Position numbers and translations under genes: made by a program. DNA of 64,000 nt, taken from contig CM042011.1 in the NCBI GenBank assembly GCA_023525715.1, positions 64,633,854 through 64,697,853 on the forward strand, written 5' to 3'. Below the pieces are notes generated by a model. The model was not told the DNA's origin, made no database searches, and saw only the letters and a list, made by a program, of their open reading frames with translations. Positions 11,594 through 27,860 of this stretch are shown here, piece after piece (position 1 is the stretch's first letter; the number at the start of each line of letters is the position of its first letter). The DNA is from Cichorium intybus (lineage: Eukaryota; Streptophyta; Magnoliopsida; Asterales; Asteraceae).

Positions 11594-11782
11594 CAAAAGG
11601 TTGATACCGGCAACCCTAACCGGCCCCATCGAACCCAGCCTCCAAGGGTACTCGATGAGGGGGCATATTTTGACTCACTCAGCGGCTGGGAATCATGGGA
11701 GGGGCGAGGATAGAACCCCCGACCTATCTGTTATGGACCAAGTCACCCCATGCCTTACCAACTGAGCTACACGCCAGAGGCG
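11594..11782 (-). mobile_element. tRNA-derived SINE
   Basis: Read on the minus strand, the element begins with a tRNA-like head. The A box TAGCTCAGTTGGTAAGG lies at 11753-11769 and the B box GGTCGGGGGTTCTATCC at 11708-11724, spaced as in an RNA polymerase III internal promoter. An unrelated GC-rich body follows (GCCGCTGAGTGAGTC, CATCGAGTACCC, GGGTTCGATGGGGCCGG). The 189-base body is flanked by 16-bp direct repeats, as expected from LINE-mediated insertion. The tail is very short (CCTTTT) rather than a long homopolymer. It is non-coding and depends on LINE enzymes for movement. Confidence 0.85.
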
Positions 11783-11798
11783 GCATACCTATATAGAC
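11783..11798. repeat. Target-site duplication of SINE (right)
   Basis: Second copy of the 16-bp flanking repeat, 15 of 16 bases identical to 11578-11593. Confidence 0.8.
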
Positions 11799-12329
11799 AC
11801 AAGATCCTTATCTCCTTGCACTACCACAAGCATAACCGAAACAATAATTTCCCCACATGCTTTTCAATATAAAAAGATCTAATCTTGTCATACCACTTTC
11901 TTAAACACCCAAGAAATTAATGCCATTTCTCACACAAAGATTCATAATACTTCGCCTCGTCATTTTGTTTCCTTGCAAAGATTTGTAGATAAAATATTCA
12001 TTCATCTACTAACTTCACACCAATATCGTTTATGAAGTTTGTAACATTCGTCTTACTCCCCGTCATCTCGTAACTCAACATGTTTCCAACTCCAACATTT
12101 CGCAACAAAACATTTAATCAAGAGAACCCATTAACTTGTTCTTGTTTACCGACGGCAGCAGGCTCAGCATATCTGGGCTTGAAAGAAACAGAAGCAGTAG
12201 CATACTCCAATTTTGGTTTGGGTTTGTGTGTGGGCCACTATTGACTGACTTTCTGCTTTTTGATTAAAACCAACTCCTCCAAAACATGGTGGTTTAGACA
12301 ATCTTCTTTCTTATTGCTCTTGTTCGTTT
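11799..12329. other. No gene recognised
   Basis: AT-rich, no sustained coding frame. Probably decayed repeat sequence continuous with the LINE remnant to its right. Confidence 0.3.
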
Positions 12330-13130
12330 TTAGAATGTTTCCACTACAATATTATCCATTATTTGCTCAAGGACAAATTGATCACACTCGAGTATATCAC
12401 CCCATTTTTTTACTTCATCTTTATCATACGTAACATCAACCAAAACACCATCTTTTCTTTGTGACTTTGGAGTACTTGCATCACTAGAGTTTTGTGGTAC
12501 ATTTTTCTTTTCAACCAATTCATCTCCTTTTTTTTTCCGGCATGCATTCTTCACTCATATCACAATCATTTTCTTCATATTCATTCAAGTCAGATAGTCG
12601 AACATATTCATCTCCTTTCAGGTTATCCTCTTTGTTCAAAGTAGGAATCCAATACCAGATTTCTTTAATTCTCACATCATAACGAATTCCTTCTATAGAC
12701 ACGATCGCCTTATATGCGTATTCTTTATCTTTATTCATACAAGACATTTTTCAATTTTTGTTACCTTTTAGAATTGCACCAAAAGATTTAGGGTTTTCTT
12801 GTCTCGGTTCTTCGGTTCTACTTTATTGTTCACTTACCCTCTCTACCATTAACATGTTGTTGTTGTTGATATGCTTCTTTCTGACTATCTCAATTAAAAC
12901 CATGCAATGATGCGTACATGTGGTAACTCCCAATCCATATGGAACCTAGTCTTCTAAGTAGTAAATTAGGTTCTTCAACATGCAAAACCCTGACCAATGC
13001 AAATAGTTACCAATCTTGGATGGATTACGTTCAATGTATACATCCGCCACTACTCTAATACTCTTCATGTTTTCTCCAAAGATTTCTCGCGTCCATTTGT
13101 GCTGGAAAATAAGTGGCAGACATATTCACT
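12330..13130 (-). pseudogene. LINE ORF1 remnant
   Basis: Two overlapping minus-strand frames, joined by a frameshift near 12540, give AYKAIVSIEGIRYDVRIKEI followed by a long acidic and basic stretch (EYEENDCDMSEE, KKKGDELVEKKN, VTYDKDEVKKWGD). Further upstream (about 12970-13100, minus strand) is IRVVADVYIERNPSKIG, which resembles the RNA-recognition motif at the start of plant LINE ORF1 proteins. The order (RRM-like, conserved basic segment, acidic tail) fits ORF1 of L1-type elements. Frameshifts and stops show it is dead. The assignment rests on general resemblance only. Confidence 0.4.
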
Positions 13131-13770
13131 GTTAGTTTTTCGACAACCTTTACATTAGTGCTTTTGTGTTTTTGAATCTTCCATTCCTACATTGTATCTA
13201 TAAATCTAAGCAGCAACGAATTCTTCAATCAGGTTAACCGTAATCAGCCTCACTAAAACAAGTTAAGATTTTAGAATTTTCGTGAAAGTTGATTTTAACT
13301 CCGATTAAGCTCATACTTGAATTTGTGGGGAAAATAATCAAAAAGTTTTGTTTAGGTTTAGTAACCTTGAAATTCGTTTAATTATAGAAGCGTTCGGATT
13401 TTTAAAAATGTCCAATGTTGAAAAATCTCTCTATAACCTGTCTCATAATTTTCAGCGTTCGGATTTAAAGTGGTCGACTTGTCCGAGGGGGCAAGTCTGG
13501 TCGAACCTTTAGGCAGGAGTTTAGGGCTTTTTGAAGGGGTCGTGATTTTCAGCAATTTTTCAGAATTTTTACTTCTTTATGGTTTTTCATTGTTTGTTTG
13601 TTGGTTGACATCCCGTGGATACTATCAAATTATGAGATTATGAGTTGATAATCAACCATGTATTGAAGAGTTAGAAATTAATTCACATAGATTCTTTTTG
13701 TATGTTGTGTGTTCTAAATTTGTTCCGGCTACTTATGATCCTCAAATTCATCATGCCGCATCATTATAGC
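13131..13770. other. No gene recognised
   Basis: No coding signal. The phrase GCGTTCGGATTT occurs twice (about 13391 and 13455). It ends at the first long (TA)n tract. Confidence 0.3.
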
Positions 13771-19207
<5,437 letters not shown>

Positions 19208-19268
19208 CATTTTGGAGAAATGAATAGTATAACTCTATTTGAGTTATACTATTCATTTCTCCAAAATG
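19208..19268. repeat. Perfect 28-bp hairpin
   Basis: Arms 19208-19235 and 19241-19268 are exact reverse complements around the loop TATTT. Each arm contains CATTTTGGAGAAATGAATAG. A related ACTCCATTTTG block and TTGGAGTGGAGTTTGAGATG follow at 19290-19340, as in foldback-type MITEs. Confidence 0.9.
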
Positions 19269-19344
19269 GATTGAGTGGGTTGGAGATCGTCTAACTCCAT
19301 TTTGAAATATAATATAGAGTTTGGAGTGGAGTTTGAGATGTCCT

Positions 19345-21614
19345 AAGAATATGGTTAGAATACTTTAACTTGAATATGGAATCGAGAACCAATTTTATTA
19401 AATGTGAAACTAGGATAAAATGTAAAACTGGGATAAAATGTAAAACTAGGATCGTCCTGGTAAGATGAAAGGTGAAAAATGAAAAGGTTATCATGAAAAT
19501 AAGTCGACACTAGATGACAATTTGGCAACTTGAAAATATAGTAACGTGTAATGAAAAATGTGAGTTGCAGTTCGACGGTATCAAATGTATACTATGTAAT
19601 GCTTACGTAATGCTTGTTTGTGATGTGAAGAAACAATTGATTTAATAAATTGAGTAGTGAAAGAAAAGAGTTTTTCAAAAAGTTTAGGATTTAGATTTGG
19701 CATACGAAGGTGGAGGTATACATTACATGGTGAAAGAAAGTAGTTGCTTAAAAAACTCAGTATTTAGATGCACGATTGGAAGGTAGAGGTATGGACCATG
19801 AAGCTACTGCCCAAAGAATCAGTTTGACTAAAACATTGGATGACACTGATAAGCTCCAAAGGTTAGACTTTCTCAAAAGTTCAAGGGTAACTAAGGAGTT
19901 GTATGGGATCTCAACCTTGAAAGAGTCCAATACCTAGATTATATAATACCTTACATAGTTTCTAGCAGACAACGTGTTGGGCTCTTGCATTTGATATGCA
20001 GAGACACAATAAAAAACCACAAGATATTCAAGTTTTTGACAAAGTTTTTGAGTCGGATCAGGAAATTTAGATTCATGTATAAAGACTGATAAAGGTTTTA
20101 GAAATATGAATGCATATACATACAGTCCATGAAGAAGAACTGTGTATAGTACCCAGCTAGACTTCTCTTATAAACAAGTGTGGTCCTAGAAACATTTGTC
20201 ATTTTAATGTGAAGTGCATGTATGGAAAACAAATCATGTTGCTTGCTATGTTTATTGTACTCAACCCTTTTACATGAAGCATAGACTATACGGAAAATTT
20301 TCCAGTCATGCAACCAACGAAGTATTCATTAAGATGTTTGTCGTCACATCTGGCTAATGTAGATTGTCAAGGTATGACAATACTTATTTGGAGTATGTTT
20401 TTAAAAGGTAATTGCAAGCATGTAAGATTTGATTAGTGTGTCAAAATAGCTCTTAAAGCTTAGATATCATCACGACATGTAAAATCTTTATCCAACACAA
20501 GCATCTAAGTGTAATTTGTATCTTACTAAAAGACAAATACGTTGATCTTGCACAAAAAAGTAATTCAGATTTTTCTTTGGACTACTAAGAGCACTAGCAG
20601 TGACCCACATCTAATGTTTGGCAGACATAGCAGTTAAATGTAGTTTTTTTCTCAAGATTTTCAAAATTTAAGCATGCGTTTTAGAAATACATTACTATAT
20701 TAAACATTAGGAATGTAGTTCAGAAATCTAGGTCTACACAAGATGGATATAGATAGAAGAGTTTCAAGGAAATGTAAAAAATTGGTAATCTTGAAACTAG
20801 TTCAAGATACATAATATTATTTTTGAAGTCATACCAATATGGCATGACATTAAAATAGCACATAATGATAAGGTAAGCGGATCACTAGACTTTTATTCCA
20901 CTAATTCTACCACAAATGAGATGCTATGTAGATGGTCTCAGTATTCAATATGCCTAGATTGTTACTGATTGAAATATGAATTAGATTTAGTGGAGAGTAT
21001 TTTAAACTTTCAGAAGAACTAAGCATAAATTATTTATTTACATATACTTGGATGGTGAGATTGGTAAAAGGAAGTGATACTAATGTAGAGTTGAGTAGTA
21101 TCAAGATGAATGTTGATGATTTTGGTATGACTACATTCACACATAGATGAAACACAAACATATTGAATTCCCTCTAACAAGAGCATTACAATTTATCCGA
21201 CAAGAGAAGTCTGAATATACATTAACTTTCGTAGTCAGTTTTAGAAACTAAATGAAAGGGGTAGATTGATGTTCTAGAAAACTCTTTTTATTTTCAAAAC
21301 ATTGAGTATTAATGGAGAAATATTTAGAAAATGCTCTTTTTTAAATACTCGCATATAAGGAATCACTTTTGTATAAAGCCAGCTGTTGGGGTGCAATGTT
21401 TTCCACTGACGACAACAAGGAGGCTTTTGGAATATTCCCTTTTGCTTGTTGAGACTGGTCCTCTTGACATTGTGATACACCTCTATAAATAAGCATCGTG
21501 TATTCATTTGTGAGGTGTGGTCAATGATGTACTTCCTTGTGAGAGTCGAGAGTTGTTAGCTTAGGTTCCATTTATTGTAGTATTTTATCTAGATCCTAAT
21601 TTTTGAACTTTTTC
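19345..21614. other. No gene recognised
   Basis: About 2.3 kb of low-complexity, frame-broken sequence. It may contain a much decayed plus-strand retroelement with an LTR-like end around 21440-21614 (CTCTATAAATAAGC at 21480), but no conserved protein motif could be confirmed. Confidence 0.25.
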
Positions 21615-23261
21615 TGTAACATCCTAAATTTTCAACCAAAATTTTCATATTTAAAATGGAGTTCAAATGTTAAAACCATAATAAAACCCATTTGTTCAAT
21701 ATCTAGTTATAACATCTCAAAAATTCAGAATATGAAACTTTAGAGTAACTTACAAATATCAGTGGACGTCTCGAAAACATTAATCTATGAGCAGTCAAGC
21801 GGTACCATTCCCTTTATCTACGGAAGTACTTGAAAAAAATTTAACTTGAAAGAGTAAGCATAAAGCTTAGTGAGTTCCCCAAAATACCACATGTTCCATT
21901 ACATAACAAGCATACCACATAATGGCTCTCGGGCTAACTCGGATCTTCCATGCTCGCGAGCTGACCCCTTTCAGATAACACATATGGACTCTTGGGCGGA
22001 CCCCGACTCCATTAGGGTCAAAAACTGACCCCTTTTTGCCAACACTTATGGACTCTCGGGCTGACTCGACTTCGTCAACATACCATATAGTCATAAGAAC
22101 GAATCATACAGCCAAACAAACAGTAAGCAATAGTATACTAGTCTAAGCACATAGTCTTACCCTAACGTGTCTCTGGTTACCTACACATAGTATAGTGAGA
22201 AGACTCACCTGGATCGGAAAGCTGAAAAACACGCGTCGGGTCCTCAAATAATCAGCAGCACGAACCTCCTAAATCACCATTAGATATAACTTAGTGACCT
22301 AAACTAATAAAAGGTCAATACGTTAGTCTAAGTCTTAAATCCACCTAAGTTTGACCAAAAGTCAAACTACTAAAAAAGTCAATGATCAAGGTCAAAGACA
22401 ACATGCATGCTACGCGTCGCATCCAGAGTCCTACATGCCACGTAGATGCACAACATAAAAGGCAGGTTTTCTCCGGCGGTTGCGCCGTGAGCCCAAGGTG
22501 GTTGCGCCGCGATCGCCGGGCATTTTAACTCTTTTTGTTAAGTGATTACTCTATTAAGCCAACGACTAAGACTTTCCAGAAAGCATCCCCTAAGGCTCCT
22601 AATGGATAAAAATACAAATTTTATGGACATGCAAGTCCCATACATGTCAAACACAAACCCTAGATCAAAATGAGGCTAAAACATGCAAAAATCATTTGCA
22701 TGGCTTCAAAATAGCTTGAGCATGCTGTCCTCATGGCAACAGTTCCAAAAATGACTTATAAGTGACTTAATAGCTTAGAGTTTCCACAACTCCAAGAATA
22801 ACATGCATAAATGGACCAAAATGCCATAAAACATCTCTAACTACTAGATCTAAGCATGGCATACATAAAGCTTAGAATTTTAATACTTACAGAGGTCGAA
22901 AACATGGCTAGAAGGTCTGATCTTCTTTGGAACGTTGCTTCATTGCACCACCACCTTCTTTTTCTTCTTCTCCAAGAATCACTCAAACGGAAAAGAGAGA
23001 GGATCACAAGCACAAAAGGGGCTAGGGTTTTGTTCTAGAACGTTTCATAGGGTTGAGGTTGGTGAAAGAGACTGGGCATGAAAGTTAGTGCCCTTAAATA
23101 GGGCTCAAGGCTTTTGGTTTTGCATTTCGGCATCGATGGCTGTGCCACGACCAGACGTGCTCCGTATGTGTATCTTAAAACCTCCTTGTAGGGCCAAAAT
23201 CATCACATTTACTTAAGACTTAACTCATTAAAACTTTAAACTCATACTTGGGAAACATGCA
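21615..23261 (-). mobile_element. Ty3/gypsy 3' LTR (LTR-C)
   Basis: On the plus strand it starts TGTAACATCC and ends ACATGCA, immediately left of a reversed polypurine block (CTCTCCCCCACTTGG at 23269, then CGTCCCCGAAATCC). The integrase gene follows on the same strand, so this is the downstream LTR of the gypsy remnant at 23262-24878. On the minus strand it shows a donor-like CCAG/GTGAGTCTTCTCAC at 22208, the motif ACTCACTAAGCTTTATGC at 21854-21871, and an acceptor-like TTTTTTTCAAG ending at 21829. Imperfect CTCGGGCTNACTCG repeats (21920-22075) lie between them. Length is about 1.65 kb. Confidence 0.6.
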
Positions 23262-24878
23262 TTAAAACTCTCCCCCACTTGGTTGTATTTCGTCCCCGAA
23301 ATCCGTATTTGGAAATACCTCTAGGTAGTGCTTGTGCATTTCCTCTTTGGGTTCCAATATCCAATCACCATGTTGTGCAAGGTCTTCGTCTTCGTTTCTA
23401 GTATCGCAACACATCTATCTACATAATTCAGTCACTCATCTACATAAATGTCCTCCAAAGGTACCATGACCGACTCGTATGTTGCACACTTCTTCAACTG
23501 AGAGACATGAAAAGTGTTGTGGATCTGACTGAGTTTCTCGGACAACTTCAAGCGGTAGGCCACCTTGCCTGCACGAGCAACGACCCGATAGGGTTCGATA
23601 TACCTGGGACCTAACTTTCCCCGCTTCCGGAACCAGATAACTCCCTTCGAAGGTGACATGTTTAGAAGAATAAAATCCCTAACCTGAAACTCCAGATCCA
23701 ACTGACGTCTATCTACGTAGCTCTTCTGTCGACTCTAAGTAGTGTGCAGTCTCTCTAACCCTTTGTATAAGCTCGATGATCTTGAGCACAATAGCAGTGC
23801 TGCGCATAATGTGCTGCCCAATCTCTCCCAAACAAATCAAGGTCTTACACCTCCTCCTATACAACATATCAAATGGAGGCATGTCGATACTTGCATGGAA
23901 ACTATTGTTGTAGGAGAACTCTGCCAGTGGAAGATACGAATCCCAACTCCCACCAAAATCGATAGCGCATGCTGTGCTAATATGAAGTTGGGTGCCCAAA
24001 TCCGCATGTAATCTTTTCCAGAACTTGAAAGTAAACTTGACATCTCTATATTATATCATCGAAACGAGTACTCCATGATGGGAAATCGCCTCCCTAACAT
24101 AGATATCAGCTAATCTCTCTGAAGTGGAAGTATCCTAAATCAGTATAAAATTGGCGCTCTTGGTCAGTGTATCCATGATGACCCATATCGTATCTACATT
24201 CCTAGGAGTCCTCGATAATTTGGTGATCAAATCCATCGTAATGTGCTCCCATTTCCATCCGGGAATCTCTAAAGGCTAAAGCTTGATCAGCCTTGACCTT
24301 CTGGCTGGTCAAATACCTCTCAGCATACCAGGCTATGTCCCGCTTCATGTCAGGCCACCAATAATCCGTTCATAGATCTCTGTACATCTTCGTCACTCCC
24401 GGATGGATGGAAAACTTTGACTTATTTGCCTAATCCATCAGTGTCTGTCAGGTCCCATCAGTTGAAGAAACCCAAATCCGGCCATATCGTGTCAACAAAT
24501 CCTGGCTATATCTAACAAAATCTGCCATTTGCCCCACAATCATCTCATGTTTCTCTGGTTGGTGCTTCTAACACCTTATCGCGTCAATTGAAGTTTACCT
24601 TATTATTGATGAGTCCATTCGATCAATCGGCTCAACCTCCTCTGCTCACCTCGACCGAGCCTCCCAGATCATCTCAAGTAAAGGTGTGACTACTGTCATC
24701 CTCAAACAAAAACCACGAAAGCATGCACTAATCATCCTCCGACTCAATACATTAGCCATAACGTTGGCCTTACCCGGATGGTATAAAATCTCGCAATCAT
24801 AGTCCTTCATTACATCAAGCCACCTCCTCTCCATCATGTTCAGGTTTAGCTGATCCATCTCTTAAACTCTTGGTGTAG
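23262..24878 (-). pseudogene. Ty3/gypsy pol remnant: RNase H and integrase
   Basis: Read on the minus strand from 24858: the RNase H end (NMMERRWLDVMKDYDCEILY then HPGKANVMANVLSR), the integrase zinc region (KFSIHPGVTKMYRDL, YWWPDMKRDIAWYAE, LTSQKVKA), the integrase core and end (CAIDFGGSWDSYLPLAEFSY, LYRRRCKT), and the C-terminal domain (LEFQVRDF, GVIWFRKRGKLGPRYI, LSQIHNTFHVSQLKKC). This domain order is that of a chromovirus-like gypsy pol. Frameshifts and stops are frequent. An in-frame gap after LHISTA removes about two dozen core residues, including the segment with the catalytic Glu. RT, protease, gag and the 5' LTR are absent: the element is cut at about 24878, where LINE sequence begins. 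Confidence 0.85.
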
Positions 24879-25260
24879 GTGACGTGACATTTTTAGGAGA
24901 TTGGTCCAAAAATAATATGGTAAATATTATTAACATTCTAAGATGTTTTACTAAATTCAAGTCCCGCAGATCAATTTAAACAAGTCTAATTTGTTTGGGG
25001 TGGAGTTTCTTATTCGACTGTTGAGCAATATGCTTTTTTTAGGTTCCAAAGCTGCAAAAACCATTTTGTTTATCTTGGCTTTCTGGTTGGTGATTGAATG
25101 TCGAGATTTTTTTGTTGGAGGCCTATTATTGAAATATTTGAAAAAACCTTTCTAGCTGGAAAATAAATATGCTATCTATTAGTGGTCAGTATATGTTATT
25201 GAAATTTGTCTTGGTTCTCTGGGTATTTATTACATGCGAATTTCCCTCATGTCGGGACGG
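24879..25260 (+). pseudogene. L1-like LINE reverse transcriptase, segment 1
   Basis: The plus-strand translation with shifts gives GDVTFLGDWSKNNMVNIINIL, matching the plant L1 block after the catalytic YADD ([F/Y]-x-D-D-x-x-F-L-G-x-W). KFKSR and the LGV-like block follow, then SSWKINMLSISGQYMLLKFVL, equivalent to the conserved L-S-x-W-K-x-x-x-L-S-x-G-G-R-x-x-L-x-K-x-V-L. The catalytic aspartate pair is degenerate. The copia element at 25266 interrupts it, and the LINE continues at 29972. Confidence 0.65.
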
Positions 25261-25265
25261 TTAAT
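25261..25265. repeat. Copia target-site duplication (left), TTAAT
   Basis: Exact match to TTAAT at 29967-29971, bracketing the copia element. Confidence 0.85.
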
Positions 25266-25650
25266 TGTAGGACAAATTTATTTGGTTTAATCTTTTCATT
25301 TTAGAAGGTCTAAAACAGAAAATATCAAATTTAAAGGCTGATTGAGGTTTCTCGGTTGGGGACCGAAATACCCTTGGTTCTTCGGTCTGGCATCCTTCGT
25401 TTTCGTCCCATGGGCTTAGTTTTTCGGTCTGTTAGGCGTGGGTATAAATATGTGTCTTATGCTCTCTTTTTAGGTTGGTTGTTTTGAAGCTCTAGGTGAT
25501 CATAGCGAAATTCTGTCAAGTTCAAGCAACCATTGTTCTTATGTATCCGACTTTATCAATATAAAGTGTGCATTGAAGTATTAATCTTCTTGTGTTCTCG
25601 ATTGATTTAATTGATACCGTGTGAAGATCTAGGATTAATTGGGACCTACA
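25266..25650 (+). repeat. Copia 5' LTR
   Basis: Runs from TGTAGGACAAATTT to GGGACCTACA. It contains GGGTATAAATATGTG near 25440 as a likely TATA box, and several TTTTTCGGT-like words. It differs from the 3' LTR by an extra segment near 25311 and scattered substitutions. Confidence 0.9.
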
Positions 25651-25652
25651 AT

Positions 25653-25664
25653 TGGTATCAGAGC
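25653..25664 (+). promoter_or_regulatory. Copia primer binding site
   Basis: TGGTATCAGAGC, two bases after the 5' LTR, is complementary to the 3' end of initiator methionine tRNA and primes minus-strand cDNA. Confidence 0.9.
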
Positions 25665-25899
25665 TTGAAAACCTCGTGTTTTTGAATGTTTTGGTATCAA
25701 TATCATCTTTCCTTTTCTTGGATCTTGGAGTTTTTGAAGGATTTCAGACCTTTTTGGATAGTTTGATCGAGTTTTTGGGTGTTTTTGTGTTTGTTGTTTT
25801 TCGTGTTCTTGGCAAATCTTCAAGCAAAATCATAAAAAATCGTGTTTTTGATCCTAAACGCCGTTCCTATAGCTGTTTGAATGAGATCTAAATCTGAAG

Positions 25900-26250
25900 G
25901 AGGTTTTTCGGTCACGCTCCTGTGTTATTCGGTGGCGGCAGAAATTCAGAGTTTTTCGGTTAAGGTTTTAAGGGGTTTTCGGTCCGTTAAGAGTTTTTCG
26001 GTTAGCCCATTAGAGCTTTTCGATGTTTCTTAGGGTTTCGTGGATTTCGGTGCTGAAGGTTTTTCGGTGTGAAAGTTTTTCGCTCCAGGTTTTCGGTTAA
26101 TTGTTTTTCGGTGAAGATTTTTCGGTGTGATTCAAGGTTTTCGGTCTACAGTGTTTTCGGTGCTGAGGGGTCAAATTTTGGTTTTTCGACGAAATATTTT
26201 TTAGGGTTTTCGATCAACATTTTGACATTTAAAGGCTTTTTCGGTCCAGT
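25900..26250 (+). repeat. TTTTTCGGT-word array in the copia leader
   Basis: About 17 copies of the word [T]TTTTCGGT or close variants in 350 bases between the primer site and the gag start codon, at irregular spacing. The word is also present in the LTRs. Confidence 0.8.
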
Positions 26251-26262
26251 TGAACCTCTAAA

Positions 26263-27636
26263 ATGGCAACAAAAGACGCTTCAGAAGTTGGTTGTTCTTC
26301 TCAATCGTGTGTTGATATAATTGCCAAACTTCGCGAACACAACGATAATCTTGTTAGAGAAATATTTGAACTCGAAAATCTCAACTATGGTCTTAAAAAG
26401 AAGCTAAAACCTCTACAAGAAAAACTGGAAGCTAAAATAAGCGACTTTAAACAATTACAAGACGAATATAACATAAACAGATGTCATATCAGGTTTGCTA
26501 AAGAGGATATCGTCAACTTGACTGCCGAGCGTGACTCTTTGAAAGCTAAACTTCAAGAAAATGATTTTATATTTAAGAAATTCGAAGGGTCAAGCGCGAT
26601 AGTTGAGTCGATGATCGAAACTCAGCTTAAATGGGATGAAAACAAGGGTCTTGGGTACAAAAGTGTTCCACCTCCATTCAATTATAATTGTACCCGACCC
26701 CTTGACTTAAACGAAATATTTGTCGCTGAAAAATCGAATCAGGCTGAAAAGGTTGTGGTAGAATATACTAATGCTTCTGTTTAGTGTGCAGATGAAATTA
26801 AGGAAGATGATAACAAGTCAAATTCTGAAAAGAGTTCTTCTAACATCTCATCTGCAAACACTTCTGATGCTCGTGTGGGCCAAGGCACTGAAGCTGCTAG
26901 TTGTTCAAAAACTGATGCTGCAATATGTTCAACTGATCGTGCTTCTAGAAAATTCAAACCACGAAAGTTTGTGAAAGAAGGGGAAATTCCTGTTGGACAA
27001 AGACCGAGTCCCAATAAATGTGATTGTACTTGTACTTGTGGTACTTCCTTGAAGAATTCAAAAGGACAAGGACCAAGTAACAATCTCATTTACCTAAAAA
27101 GACAAACGTGCTTCAATTGTGGGATTGCAGGTCACATCGCCAGGAACTGTCCACATCGTCCATATATTCCTTTCTATGCACAACCTGGGCAAAACGTGCC
27201 AAGAGGGAGCTCTTGCAAAAGAAAGCCCTCAAGATCACGTTCAAGAGATGTTGACTAGAATGCAACCAAGGCCAAGAAGCAGGCCCCCAAGGACAACAAG
27301 ACCGATTCGAGAGATGACTCTGCCAAATGGAAATCGGTAAGGTCGAGCTCATTTCAAAGATCGTCATCGAGTCCACACTGGCAACAGAAGCACAAGTCAA
27401 AGGGGAGTCCTGCTTCAAACTCAAGTGCTAATACACCCATCCGGTTAAACAACAAGCGACAAAAATCAAAATACCGATGGGTACCTAAAGGCCAATATTC
27501 CAAATCATCTAATTTTCTTGCTAACTCTTCATGTTCCTTATTTGATAATCATGATATGATTTTGGAACAAGTCAAGTGTGTAGACAGTGATAGTCGACCC
27601 AGTTTCAAAATGGACTGGGTTCCCAAAATCAACTAA
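26263..27636 (+). pseudogene. Copia gag with zinc knuckle, two in-frame amber stops
   Basis: The frame opens at ATG 26263 (MATKDASEVGCSSQSC) and stays open in one frame to TAA at 27634-27636, interrupted only by TAG at 26782-26784 and TAG at 27256-27258. Residues 20-105 form a heptad-rich coiled coil (IAKLREHNDNLVREIFELE, LKPLQEKLEAKISDFKQLQ). A CCHC nucleic-acid-binding knuckle, CFNCGIAGHIARNC, lies at 27109-27150, followed by a basic region (CKRKPSRSRSRD). The C-terminal end KMDWVPKIN is the typical pre-protease WVPK motif of copia polyproteins. The product would package element RNA. With only two stops, both TAG, decay is slight. The long coiled coil and RNA-knuckle layout suggest a SIRE/Maximus-type lineage (low confidence). 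Confidence 0.85.
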
Positions 27637-27659
27637 TCCCACATAATGTGCAAGAGGAG

Positions 27660-27860
27660 CTATGGAGGAATATCATCAGACCTCGGTTTCTTGATAGTAG
27701 CTATTCCAGGCACATGAATGGAGACATCTCTCAAATGCACGCCATTTAAATCATTTATGGAGAGTATGTGTCCTTTGTAGGAGGGGAGAGAGGAAAGATC
27801 ACGTGGGGATCGTAACTAACGATGTGTTGAAGATTGAACTGGTAACTTCGTTCCAAACTG
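27660..27860 (+). pseudogene. Copia protease remnant
   Basis: FLDSSYSRHMNGD at 27687-27725 corresponds to the aspartic protease active site (usually W-x-x-D-S-G-C-S-x-H-M-T-G), here with SY in place of GC. YVSFVGGERGKIT and, after a frameshift, VTNDVLKIELVTS continue the conserved protease region. Homology stops near 27860, where the rest of pol is deleted. Confidence 0.7.

Noticed and set aside
11700..11770. Functional tRNA gene
   Set aside because: A and B boxes are present but there is no cloverleaf acceptor pairing. The unit continues into a SINE body and is flanked by target-site duplications.
12330..12747. Two host genes of 74 and 75 residues
   Set aside because: They overlap in different frames with continuous LINE ORF1-like content, so a single frameshifted remnant is the better reading.
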